From Desulfuromonadaceae bacterium (GTDB lineage Bacteria > Desulfobacterota > Desulfuromonadia > Geobacterales > Pseudopelobacteraceae): DNA of 64,000 nucleotides. A model generated the notes under the pieces. The model searched no databases. It was not told where the DNA came from and worked only from the letters and a program-made list of their open reading frames with translations. The stretch is taken from positions 124,001-188,000 of the forward strand of contig JAQUHA010000001.1 of assembly GCA_028683855.1 (NCBI GenBank), given 5' to 3'. Position numbers and translations under genes: made by a program. Positions 19,879 through 29,274 of this stretch are shown here, piece by piece; position 1 is the stretch's first letter, and the number at the start of each line of letters is the position of its first letter.

Positions 19879-21162
19879 ATGTCGAACAACGAAAATACAG
19901 ATCCTCTGGACAGGGTTCAGGATCAACTGAAAAAGTGTGTTAAATGCGGAGCCTGCCGACAGAACTGTCCGGCTTTTAACGCTTTCCAGCGGGAGCCGGC
20001 GGTTGCACGCGGTAAGATTGCGCTTGCTCAACACGTCCTCGCAGATGATATCGAACTTGATGATCAGACCTATACTGCTATGTCAAAATGTCTGCTCTGC
20101 GGCAGTTGTGTTGAAAAATGCCCAAATAGTGTGCCGACCGATGAGATAGTTATTGCCGCACGTGAATCTCTGGCTAAAAAACGAGGATTAACAACATTCC
20201 ATTCTGCGGTTGGTCAGGTGATTAAGAGCAGGGCTCGAATGAAGATGGGTGCAAAAATGGCATCTCTTCTAGGTCCGATGTTTTTTAAAAAAGTGCCGGA
20301 AAATTCCGGTCTGCGACTACGTTTCCCGATGCCTTTTGTTGGAAACCAGCGATTTATTCCTCAGGTGGCAAAAAATAATTTCATAGACCGGCATCCGGAG
20401 GTTATTCCCGGTGAGCCGGGTAAACCTCGAATAGCTTTCTTTGTAGGATGTATGACCAATTTCGTTTACACCGAAGTCGGCGAAGCTGCACTGAAGCTCT
20501 TTAAGCATCTCGGCTGTACAGTTATAATCCCCAAAGAGCAGCAGTGCTGCGGCTTGCCCGGTATGTCGGGGGGGGATATCGGTACGGTTCGTGAGCTTGC
20601 CGAGAAGAATCTGGTTGAGTTTGAAAAATATGAAGTAGATTATGTTATGAGCGCCTGTGCGACCTGCGGCGGAGCACTGCATCGTCTCTACCCTCTTGTG
20701 GTCGGCAAACGCAACCCGGAACTGCGCGAACGTCTGGAGTCTCTGGCAAAGAAAACCGTAGATGCAGCACAACTGCTTTATCAGTTAGGGCTTAACCCGG
20801 CTGAAACCGGGAGCGGCGAAAAGCTCCGCATAACATATCACGACCCATGTCATTTGCGGACAAGGGGGCTTTCGAAGCAACCACGCGAACTCCTTAAATC
20901 GACTCCGGGGATCGAGTTGGTTGAGATGGAGGGGGCTGACAGGTGTTGCGGGCTTGGAGGTACTTTCAACGTCTATCACTATGAGTCGTCCATGAATATT
21001 AATGATGCCAAGAGTGAGGCGATAATAGCAACCGGCGGCGGGGCTGTTGCCACAGGGTGTCCGGGCTGTATGATGCAGCTGTCTGACGGGCTTAAACAGC
21101 ATGAATCCGATGTTGAAGTTATGCACACTCTGCAGCTTCTCGCTCGTACTATCAAACCCTGA
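19879..21162 (+). CDS. (Fe-S)-binding protein, GlcF/LutA-like with two CCG domains
   Basis: CVKCGACRQNCPAFNAF, CLLCGSCVEKCPN, CCGLPGMSGG, CCGLGGTFNVYHY, GCPGCMMQL. ATG 19879 preceded by AAAAGGA; the track TTG start looks too early. Confidence 0.9.
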   Translation: MSNNENTDPLDRVQDQLKKCVKCGACRQNCPAFNAFQREPAVARGKIALAQHVLADDIELDDQTYTAMSKCLLCGSCVEKCPNSVPTDEIVIAARESLAKKRGLTTFHSAVGQVIKSRARMKMGAKMASLLGPMFFKKVPENSGLRLRFPMPFVGNQRFIPQVAKNNFIDRHPEVIPGEPGKPRIAFFVGCMTNFVYTEVGEAALKLFKHLGCTVIIPKEQQCCGLPGMSGGDIGTVRELAEKNLVEFEKYEVDYVMSACATCGGALHRLYPLVVGKRNPELRERLESLAKKTVDAAQLLYQLGLNPAETGSGEKLRITYHDPCHLRTRGLSKQPRELLKSTPGIELVEMEGADRCCGLGGTFNVYHYESSMNINDAKSEAIIATGGGAVATGCPGCMMQLSDGLKQHESDVEVMHTLQLLARTIKP

Positions 21163-21235
21163 TCTATTATTTTATTTTCAATAAACTATTATTTATTGAG
21201 GCTGTTATTATTTGTTGTAACTGAAGGAATTTTTA

Positions 21236-21264
21236 TTGACATTGTAAAGTAAATTGTATACAAA
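21236..21264 (+). promoter_or_regulatory. Promoter-like TTGACA with overlapping palindromic operator TTGTATACAA (21254-21263)
   Basis: TTGACA at 21236-21241; perfect 10-bp palindrome where the -10 would lie, 46 nt upstream of the XRE-cupin start. Confidence 0.5.
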
Positions 21265-21308
21265 ATTCGCACTGAAACTGAGTTCTACTTTTATTGTCAG
21301 GGGTTTGA

Positions 21309-21872
21309 ATGCGAGAGTTCAACATCGGGGCTAAAATAAAGAAGCTCCGCCTTTCAAAGAAACTTACCCTCCAGGCTGTTGCCAAAGAGACCGGTTTTTC
21401 TCCGGCTCTTATATCCCAGATTGAAAATAATAACGTCTCCCCCCCAATTGCCACACTATCCAGAATTGCAAAATTCTTTGATGTAAAAATCGGTCTTTTC
21501 TTTACAGAAGACGAGGAAGAGTGCCGTTATGAAGTTGTCCGTGCTAATGAACGGAAAGCTATACCCCGTGTAATATCAAAAGCCGGCACGACACAGGGGT
21601 ACTCATACGAATCGCTCTCGTTTCACAAACAGAATAAAAAAATGGAGCCGTTTCTCCTTTCAATTACTGAAAAGGCGTTGGAGGAGAATACCTACAGTCA
21701 TGATGGAGAAGAGTTTCTCTTCGTTATGAGCGGTACCGCAGAACTCGTTCTTGACGAGAAGCGGATTATGCTTGAAGAGGGGGATTGTGTCTATTTTGAT
21801 TCTTCTCTGAAGCATAGACTCCTCTCTAAAGACGGTAGTGAAGTGAAAGTGCTGGCAGTAGTAACCCGATAA
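21309..21872 (+). CDS. XRE-family HTH plus cupin transcriptional regulator
   Basis: GAKIKKLRLSKKLTLQAVAKETGFSPALISQIENNNVSPPIATLSRIAKF, C-terminal cupin (HDGEEFLFVMSGTAELVLDEKRIMLEEGDCVYFDSSLKHRL). Confidence 0.92.
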   Translation: MREFNIGAKIKKLRLSKKLTLQAVAKETGFSPALISQIENNNVSPPIATLSRIAKFFDVKIGLFFTEDEEECRYEVVRANERKAIPRVISKAGTTQGYSYESLSFHKQNKKMEPFLLSITEKALEENTYSHDGEEFLFVMSGTAELVLDEKRIMLEEGDCVYFDSSLKHRLLSKDGSEVKVLAVVTR

Positions 21873-21921
21873 TTATCTATAAACTTAAAATAAGTCGACT
21901 GAGTTAAATCAAACTGGAAGG

Positions 21922-23655
21922 ATGGCGAAGATGTCAAAAACTGCAATAACACCATCACTGAACAATCCGTTTGCCCCTCATAACGAGGTGGAGTTCACTA
22001 TTCCGGGGGAGATCCCCGGTAAAAAAGGTGGCTACGAAGAGGTAATGAAGGTTGGTCACGAACTGATTGAGCGACCTATCAAATCGGTCAGCATTGGTCA
22101 GATCGAGAAACAGCACTTCAAGAAACGTATGACCGTATGGGAACGCATCAAGGTTCTGACAGAGAAAGAGCCTAACATTCTCTTTCAGAACTGGGGCAAG
22201 AATCTTGACGGCGCATCTCTTGTTACCGGCATTTTGAATGTCAACGGTCGTGATGTTGCGCTTTACGGTCATGATTTTACCGTTAGAGCCGGATCAATAG
22301 ATGCGACAAACGGTCGCAAGCTTGCGCTTCTTTTTCAGATGGCTGCGGAGAAGGGGATTCCGGTAATCGGAATGAATGACTCGGCTGGAGCTTTCGTGCC
22401 GGCGGGTGTCGGCGGACTGGATGGATATGCCGAGGCTTTCACTGCGTTGCGTAAAATGAGCGGTGTTGTCCCTTCAATTATGTGTATGTTCGGTTTTAAT
22501 GCGGGTGGAGGCAGCTACCTGCCGCGTCAGGGTAGTTTTGTTATTCAGCCCAAAGATACGTTTTTCGGACTCACAGGGCCCGGTGTTGTTAAGTCGGTTC
22601 TTGGTGAGGACGTTACTCCGGAAGATCTCGGCGGTCCAAAGGTTCACGGAGCTACCGGTGTTGCAGATCTCACGGTTGAAGATGAAGTGGGAGCGTTACG
22701 CGCAGCACTTCAACTCCTTTCATATCTGCCGGACAATAACAGTGTAATGGCTCCTTTCCAGAAGACGAGTGATCCGCTGGATCGCAAAACCTGGGAGATA
22801 AATACACTGCTGAAGAAAGCCTTTAACTCCCCTACGGGGTTCAATACACCGTTTGATGTATCTATTATGATTCAGCAGATATGCGATCATGGTGACTATT
22901 TTGAGCTGCAGCCTGACAGGGCAAGAGAGGCTGTTACAGCTTTTGGTCGGGTAGGCGGAAATGTTGTCGGCTTTGTCGCCAACAACAGTGCTGTCGCATC
23001 AGGTCAGATTTCGGTTGACTCAGCGTACAAAATTGCAAGATTCAACCGCTTCTGCAACATATACAACATTCCGATGATTTTTATGGAAGATACGACAGGT
23101 TTCCTCCCCGGTCGTGAGCAGGAGGGTCGAGGTATAGTTCAGGCAGGGCGTGCAATGCTTGATTCGATAGTTGATATTCGTACTCCGCGCATTCTGCTTA
23201 TTATCCGCAACGCCTACGGCGGAGCGTACGCCTCCTACAACAACTATCCAACAGGGGCAGACCTGGTTCTTGCTCTCCCTACGACACGTCTGGCGGTTAT
23301 GGGGCCTGCGGGTAAAGAGTTTGTTTACAAGGATGAACTCCGAAAGGCTCGCGGTGCTGTTGCCGGACGAATTGCTCAAGGCACTCAGGACAGAATCGAC
23401 GCAGGTATGGAGCCTGGGGAGGCAAAGCTTGATGCCGAACGTGAAGCGGCGGAATGGCTCCGTCTTGAGGATCTTGCCCTTAATCAGCGATACGAAAAAG
23501 AGTTGATGAATCCAAAAGAGGGTCTGGCTCTCGGTTCGATCTCTTCGCTCGTTATGCCGACAGACCTTCGCAAGGTTCTGGGAGAAAATATCAACTTTTT
23601 CCTCCGTCATTACAAGGCTTGTCCAATGCAGGCTGTACAGCGTGAGTTCCATTAA
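21922..23655 (+). CDS. Acyl-CoA (propionyl/methylmalonyl-CoA) carboxyltransferase subunit
   Basis: Carboxyl transferase fold: [87 protein letters not shown]. Confidence 0.9.
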   Translation: MAKMSKTAITPSLNNPFAPHNEVEFTIPGEIPGKKGGYEEVMKVGHELIERPIKSVSIGQIEKQHFKKRMTVWERIKVLTEKEPNILFQNWGKNLDGASLVTGILNVNGRDVALYGHDFTVRAGSIDATNGRKLALLFQMAAEKGIPVIGMNDSAGAFVPAGVGGLDGYAEAFTALRKMSGVVPSIMCMFGFNAGGGSYLPRQGSFVIQPKDTFFGLTGPGVVKSVLGEDVTPEDLGGPKVHGATGVADLTVEDEVGALRAALQLLSYLPDNNSVMAPFQKTSDPLDRKTWEINTLLKKAFNSPTGFNTPFDVSIMIQQICDHGDYFELQPDRAREAVTAFGRVGGNVVGFVANNSAVASGQISVDSAYKIARFNRFCNIYNIPMIFMEDTTGFLPGREQEGRGIVQAGRAMLDSIVDIRTPRILLIIRNAYGGAYASYNNYPTGADLVLALPTTRLAVMGPAGKEFVYKDELRKARGAVAGRIAQGTQDRIDAGMEPGEAKLDAEREAAEWLRLEDLALNQRYEKELMNPKEGLALGSISSLVMPTDLRKVLGENINFFLRHYKACPMQAVQREFH

Positions 23656-23701
23656 TAAATTTATTCTGATATCCGACTTTTAGACTGGGAGATAGTGACA
23701 G

Positions 23702-26614
23702 ATGAAACAACTTACAGCCAACTATACTAAAAACCCATTGGTTCACCGGGATCGCCGTTTGAGCCAGTCCGCCTCTCCATGGGTGCAGTCCTTTTCCTGT
23801 GAAGATCTGAAGCCTTTGATTGTCTGCCGTGGTCCTATCAGAAAAGAGGCTATGGATGTTTATCACGAGATGGGAATTCTGCATTACGGCATTCTGGTCT
23901 CTGAAAAAGATTCAATAGTTTATCCGAACGCACTGGCTCCAGAGCTGCGCACAATGACTGACTCGCGCCGGGTTCATCGTGTACCCGATTACAGCGGTGC
24001 TACAAAGGAAGAGCGTGTCGAGCGAATCAACCAGATTATCGGCATTGCAAAAGATAACGGTTATGACTCCATATTTGCCGGTTATGGGTTTATGGCTGAA
24101 GATGAAGAGTTCGTTGCGGCAATTGAGGGAGCCGGTCTTAAATTTATCGGTCCATGTGCCGGAACACAGGCGCGTGCCGGTAAAAAGGATGAAGCCAAAC
24201 GTACTGCTCTCTCCGTAAATGTGAGCGTTACCCCCGGCATCGACAACGTAACAGCCCGGACACTTGTCGCAAAATACCCTGATCGCACAAAGCTCCTGCA
24301 CGTTGTTAAAGCCGAAGAGCTGTCATGCGAAGAGGCGGTGCTGTCTGATACATCTCTTACACTTGAAGCGCTGGCAGATCATATTCTTATGGCTTCATAT
24401 CAGAAAGGGATCGATCTGTTCTCGATCGAAGAGCTATGCGCTCAGGTTCAGAAGGAGGTTGCCGGTCTTTTTAAGGCTTATCCGCGCAGCCGTTTCCGTC
24501 TTAAGGCGATCGGCGGCGGCGGTGGCAAAGGGCAGCGTATTCTAGGTGCATCTCTCCTCTCGACTAAAACTGCAGATGACAAGGCAATTGCAAAAGCTGC
24601 TGCAGAAGCTCCTGCTATGGTGCGTGAGGTACTGAACGAGATAAAGGCAAATGGTGTCGGTGATAATAAGAACGTTCTTATTGAGCTTAACATTGAACAG
24701 ACGCGTCACAATGAAATCCAGCTGTTAGGGAACGGCGAGTGGTGTATAGCTCTTGGCGGCAGGGACTGCTCTCTTCAGATGCATGAGCAGAAACTGCTTG
24801 AAGTTTCTGTCACGCAGGAGGGGTTGACTGCAGCTATCGCATCTGCAAAAGCGGCTGGTCGCAAAGCAGAAGTCAAGGCGCTGGAAAGTGACTTGAAAGT
24901 ACTGAAAAAAATGGAAGAGGAGTCGGAACGGTTCGGACTGGCGGTAGGGCTGGATTCAGCATCCACATTTGAATGCATTGTGGACCGTGACCGTTACTAC
25001 TTCATGGAAGTAAATACACGTATACAGGTTGAACACCGCGTTACCGAACTCTGCTACAGCCTCAAATTTACCAATCCAAAGGATAAGAAGGACTTCTTTA
25101 TAGTTGAATCTCTGGTTGAAGCAATGGCTCTGCTGGCTCGCCATAAGAAGAATCTTCCAAAGCCGGAACGTGTTGTCCGTTTTAACGCTTCGGTTGAAGC
25201 CAGACTTAATGCTACAGATGCTTCCCTTTCGCCGAGTGCCGGTGGCATGATCAGGTACTGGTCAAAACCTATAAGCGGTGAGATCAGAGACGATCAGGGT
25301 ATAAGTATGGTAAATCCTGATACCGGCTTATTCGTTAAGTATAAAGTTGCCGGTGCGTATGATTCGAACATAGCTCTGCTTCTTACAAAGGGGGAGCATC
25401 GTCTTGAGAGTTATGAGGCGCTTTCTGAAGTACTTAGGAGCGCTACGCTTAGAGGCACAGCCTTGGCGACAAATCTGGAGTTCCACTACGGACTCGTCAA
25501 CTGGTTTCTCGGTCGTAATGTAATGGCAAAGCCGACAACCAGATTTGTTGTTCCGTATCTTGCTCTGGTTGGTACGCTGAAGGAAGAGGCAAACAGACTC
25601 GATCCTGTTTACGCTTTTATGCAGATGAAGAAACATTATGACAAGCACGTTCAGGCAACTTATGCGGATCAGCCCGCAAACCTCGCCAAAGAGCGTAAAA
25701 ATATGTCAGCACTGCTGGACCGCAAGGGGACATTGATCACACGACCGATGGAACGCCTGTTGGCGGATCCGCATCTTCTCTCAGGCTGGCTCAGTATAAA
25801 TACCAAAAATTTCCGCATTGAAAACGGCAAGGTTGTCTGGCTCAGGAATCCGCTTGGTGTATTAAATGAAACATACCAGTATCTCCACATGGATTACAGA
25901 CCTCATAAGCCGGCAGCAGAGGTTATATGGGAACATGACAACGAACTGCTAAAGCAGGCTATACATTTCTATCGCACGCTGAGAAAACATTTCGGTCTGC
26001 CAAGAGAAGAGTACTTCAAGTTAAACGATATACTGAAAAAGGAAAAACCGCAGGGTGGATATGACACCGAGATGTGGGGACAGATACGTTCCGCACATTA
26101 CGGTTATGAGGCAGGTCTCGAACTCCTTGCAATGCTGTTCCTTATCGGTGGCAATACACGTTTCTGGGAAATGACGGTTCAGGATGATCTTGAAGTTGTG
26201 ATTCCTGATTTCCTCACAGATCCGGAGCTGCAGGCTCGTGTCAAAAAGATTCTTGTCCCTCCACCGGCAACAAAGGCAGACGAAATTGTTTCTGTCTGCG
26301 GGGGAATGTATTATGGGCAGGAGGCTCCCGGACTCCCGCCGTTTGTAACGGAAGGTATGCATTTTGAAAAAGATCAGCCGCTCTATATCATTGAAGTAAT
26401 GAAGATGTTTAATACGATCAGGGCACCGTTTTCAGGCACGATTGACAAAATTATCATGGAGGGTGCTGACGGTACTGTTGTTCAGAAGGGGCAGCCGCTT
26501 TTCAAGATCACACCGGATGAAAAGTTCGTTGAGATCGATCAGAAAGAGGTGGACAAGGCAATCCGTAAGAGAACAGATGAATATCTGAAAGCAGTCCTGC
26601 ACAGCACATTATAA
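23702..26614 (+). CDS. Biotin-dependent carboxylase: biotin carboxylase with C-terminal biotinyl domain (970 aa)
   Basis: ATP-grasp glycine-rich FRLKAIGGGGGKGQRI, FMEVNTRIQVEHRVTELCY; biotinylation motif IIEVMKMFNTIRAPFSGTI. Confidence 0.9.
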   Translation: MKQLTANYTKNPLVHRDRRLSQSASPWVQSFSCEDLKPLIVCRGPIRKEAMDVYHEMGILHYGILVSEKDSIVYPNALAPELRTMTDSRRVHRVPDYSGATKEERVERINQIIGIAKDNGYDSIFAGYGFMAEDEEFVAAIEGAGLKFIGPCAGTQARAGKKDEAKRTALSVNVSVTPGIDNVTARTLVAKYPDRTKLLHVVKAEELSCEEAVLSDTSLTLEALADHILMASYQKGIDLFSIEELCAQVQKEVAGLFKAYPRSRFRLKAIGGGGGKGQRILGASLLSTKTADDKAIAKAAAEAPAMVREVLNEIKANGVGDNKNVLIELNIEQTRHNEIQLLGNGEWCIALGGRDCSLQMHEQKLLEVSVTQEGLTAAIASAKAAGRKAEVKALESDLKVLKKMEEESERFGLAVGLDSASTFECIVDRDRYYFMEVNTRIQVEHRVTELCYSLKFTNPKDKKDFFIVESLVEAMALLARHKKNLPKPERVVRFNASVEARLNATDASLSPSAGGMIRYWSKPISGEIRDDQGISMVNPDTGLFVKYKVAGAYDSNIALLLTKGEHRLESYEALSEVLRSATLRGTALATNLEFHYGLVNWFLGRNVMAKPTTRFVVPYLALVGTLKEEANRLDPVYAFMQMKKHYDKHVQATYADQPANLAKERKNMSALLDRKGTLITRPMERLLADPHLLSGWLSINTKNFRIENGKVVWLRNPLGVLNETYQYLHMDYRPHKPAAEVIWEHDNELLKQAIHFYRTLRKHFGLPREEYFKLNDILKKEKPQGGYDTEMWGQIRSAHYGYEAGLELLAMLFLIGGNTRFWEMTVQDDLEVVIPDFLTDPELQARVKKILVPPPATKADEIVSVCGGMYYGQEAPGLPPFVTEGMHFEKDQPLYIIEVMKMFNTIRAPFSGTIDKIIMEGADGTVVQKGQPLFKITPDEKFVEIDQKEVDKAIRKRTDEYLKAVLHSTL

Positions 26615-26651
26615 ACATCATAATAATCAGGACAGCATATTTTTAAGGAAA

Positions 26652-26695
26652 TGAAAGCCAGGGCGGGGAGTGCTACTTCTCCCCTGGCTTTTTAA
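26652..26695 (+). terminator. Rho-independent terminator
   Basis: AAAGCCAGGG...CCCTGGCTTTTTAAT. Confidence 0.85.
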
Positions 26696-26732
26696 TAGAA
26701 AGAACAAAATAAATAACTAGGGGTCTAAAACT

Positions 26733-28385
26733 ATGAGCATTCAGGACAAAAAACAGAAATGGAGTGAAAAAGTCGCCAAGAGTGTTGCAAGGTCACCTGA
26801 GCGTATGGATCCATTCCTTACCTCATCCAATATCGAAATGGAACGCTGCTTTACTCCAGGCTTTGATTACCCCGGTTATGAAGAGCAGTTGGGCTTTCCC
26901 GGAGAATATCCTTATACCAGGGGAGTTCAGCCGACCATGTACCGGGGTCGTTTCTGGACAATGCGTCAGTATGCAGGTTTCGGCACAGCAAAAGAGTCAA
27001 ACGAACGTTACAAATATCTCCTTTCTGCAGGACAGACCGGTCTTTCTATAGCTTTTGACCTGCCGACACAGATGGGTTATGACTCCGATGCCGGCATGAG
27101 TCTGGGTGAAGTCGGTAAAGTCGGCGTTGCAATAGACTCTCTTGCAGATATGGAGATCCTCTTCGACGGTATTCCGCTCGACAAGGTATCCACCTCTATG
27201 ACAATTAACTCCACCGCTGCAATTCTACTCTGTATGTATATCGCCGTTGCAGAAAAGCAGGGCGTTTCTGCTGACAAAATATCCGGCACAATCCAGAATG
27301 ACATTCTTAAAGAGTATATGGCGCGTGGCACATATATATATCCGCCTAAGGAGTCGATGAGGATAATTACGGATATATTTGCTTACTGCAAAGACAATGT
27401 ACCTAAGTGGAACACAATATCAATTTCGGGGTACCACATTCGTGAGGCCGGATCGAGTGCAGTTCAGGAGGTTGCTTTCACGCTCGCAGACGGCATTGCA
27501 TACGTAGAGGCTGCAATCAAGGCAGGGATGGATGTAGATGAGTTTGCGCCACGCCTGGCTTTTTTCTTCAACGCCCACAACAACCTTTTTGAGGAGGTTG
27601 CAAAGTTTAGAGCTGCTCGTCGTATATGGGCAAAAATAATGAGAGAACGGTTCGGGGCAAAGGATCCAAAGTCGCAGATGCTCCGTTTTCACACTCAAAC
27701 TGCAGGTTGTACTCTAACCGCTCAGCAGCCTGATAACAACATAATGCGAGTTACTATTCAGGCTCTTTCGGCAGTTTTGGGTGGAACTCAATCGCTGCAC
27801 ACAAACTCCCGTGATGAAGCATTGGCACTCCCCACAGAAGATTCGGTTCGTATTGCTCTGCGGACACAGCAGGTAATTGCATACGAGTCAGGTGCAGCAG
27901 ACAGTATAGATCCACTTGCCGGATCTTTCCTCGTTGAATCCCTGACAGATCAGATAGAGGCAGCCGCACTCGAATATATTGATAAGATCGATAAACTGGG
28001 TGGCGCTGTTGAGGCTATATCACGCGGTTTTCAGCAGAAAGAAATTCAGGACTCTGCGTATGCGTATCAGAAGGCGATTGAAAAGGAGCAGTTGATTATT
28101 GTTGGTGTAAATAAGTTTACTGTTCAGGAGCCACCTCCAACCGGTCTTTTAAAAGTCAAGGAAGAGGTTGAGATATCTCAGAAGTCATCCCTTGCCGCAA
28201 TGAAAGGGAGTCGTAATGAGGATGAGGTGAAATCAGCGCTCTCAAAATTAGAGGCTGCAGCTAAAAGCACCGATAATCTGATGCCGCACATTCTTGCAGC
28301 AGTCAAAACATACGCAACCCTCGGCGAAATTGCTGATGTATTCAGAGGTGTATTTGGAAAACATACTGAAACAGTAGTGTTGTAG
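26733..28385 (+). CDS. Methylmalonyl-CoA mutase, catalytic (large/N-terminal) subunit
   Basis: [108 protein letters not shown]. Length lacks the B12-binding domain. Confidence 0.96.
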   Translation: MSIQDKKQKWSEKVAKSVARSPERMDPFLTSSNIEMERCFTPGFDYPGYEEQLGFPGEYPYTRGVQPTMYRGRFWTMRQYAGFGTAKESNERYKYLLSAGQTGLSIAFDLPTQMGYDSDAGMSLGEVGKVGVAIDSLADMEILFDGIPLDKVSTSMTINSTAAILLCMYIAVAEKQGVSADKISGTIQNDILKEYMARGTYIYPPKESMRIITDIFAYCKDNVPKWNTISISGYHIREAGSSAVQEVAFTLADGIAYVEAAIKAGMDVDEFAPRLAFFFNAHNNLFEEVAKFRAARRIWAKIMRERFGAKDPKSQMLRFHTQTAGCTLTAQQPDNNIMRVTIQALSAVLGGTQSLHTNSRDEALALPTEDSVRIALRTQQVIAYESGAADSIDPLAGSFLVESLTDQIEAAALEYIDKIDKLGGAVEAISRGFQQKEIQDSAYAYQKAIEKEQLIIVGVNKFTVQEPPPTGLLKVKEEVEISQKSSLAAMKGSRNEDEVKSALSKLEAAAKSTDNLMPHILAAVKTYATLGEIADVFRGVFGKHTETVVL

Positions 28386-28455
28386 AGATATCAGACTCTC
28401 TTAAAATCTGAATGTGTATTTTAAATAATACGACATTATAAATACAGGAAATATT

Positions 28456-28860
28456 ATGCTGACAAAAATAGATCATATAGGTATTGCCGTAACTTCTCTT
28501 GAAGCTGCGATTCCTTTCTACCGTGACAATTTAGGGATGGAGTTCAGGGGGACAGAAGAAGTTTCCGAGCAGAAAGTTCGTGTTGCCATGTTGCAAATCG
28601 GGGAATCCAAGATAGAGTTGCTGGAGCCGATTGCTGAAGATAGCCCTGTTGCAAAGTTTATTGAAAAAAATGGTGCAGGAATACACCACATCGCATACGA
28701 AGTTGACGACATTCAGGCTTCGATCGATAAACTGCTTGCCGAAGGGGTCAGGATGATTGATACCCAGCCGAGATCAGGTGCGCATGGAGCAAGCATCTGT
28801 TTTATTCATCCAAAGAGCAGTATGGGTGTGTTGACAGAGTTGTGTCAGCATTTAGCTTGA
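28456..28860 (+). CDS. mce: Methylmalonyl-CoA epimerase
   Basis: IDHIGIAVTSLEAAIPFYRDNLGMEF...GAGIHHIAYEVDDI...GAHGASICFIHPKSSMGVLTELCQ. Confidence 0.94.
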   Translation: MLTKIDHIGIAVTSLEAAIPFYRDNLGMEFRGTEEVSEQKVRVAMLQIGESKIELLEPIAEDSPVAKFIEKNGAGIHHIAYEVDDIQASIDKLLAEGVRMIDTQPRSGAHGASICFIHPKSSMGVLTELCQHLA

Positions 28861-28932
28861 GTTACAGCGACTTGCAAAAATGATATATCGTTCTGTTTTA
28901 TCGTTTAAAATGTCATAAATTTAAAATTGCTG

Positions 28933-28960
28933 TTGACATTCGTTTGATTTGTAGTATATT
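28933..28960 (+). promoter_or_regulatory. Sigma70-type promoter upstream of the porin-like gene
   Basis: TTGACA (28933-28938), 16-nt spacer, TATATT (28955-28960). Confidence 0.6.
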
Positions 28961-29065
28961 TCAACGACCTTAATAGAACAAGGTGTGAAAAAATAGATCT
29001 GTTATTAGCTAACAAGCTGTTTTTATTTATTTTTGCTATTTCCGCAAAAAGAGCCTCAATGGGTG

Positions 29066-29112
29066 TTTGAGTAAATAAAATTTCTGAATTACAGCTCTTT
29101 TATTTACTCGGA
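29066..29112 (+). promoter_or_regulatory. Perfect 12-bp inverted repeat in the long 5' leader of the porin-like gene
   Basis: GAGTAAATAAAA (29069-29080) / TTTTATTTACTC (29098-29109), 17-nt loop, extendable by G-U pairs. Confidence 0.7.
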
Positions 29113-29274
29113 CAGCTGTACAGGTAAATGGAGAAAATTTTAACGCAATGATTGGATGTGTTTCGTAAATAAGTTATGAAAGGTGGTGAGTAACGGAATC
29201 GGATTAATCTTAATTCAAGTAATGTTCAAATCTGCCGTGTAAGCAACTAACTATAAAATTGGAGGAACACACAC

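Noticed and set aside
29182-29203. String GGTGGTGAGTAACGG resembles a conserved 16S rRNA segment
   Set aside because: Only about a dozen bases match; the flanking sequence is AT-rich and not rRNA-like.
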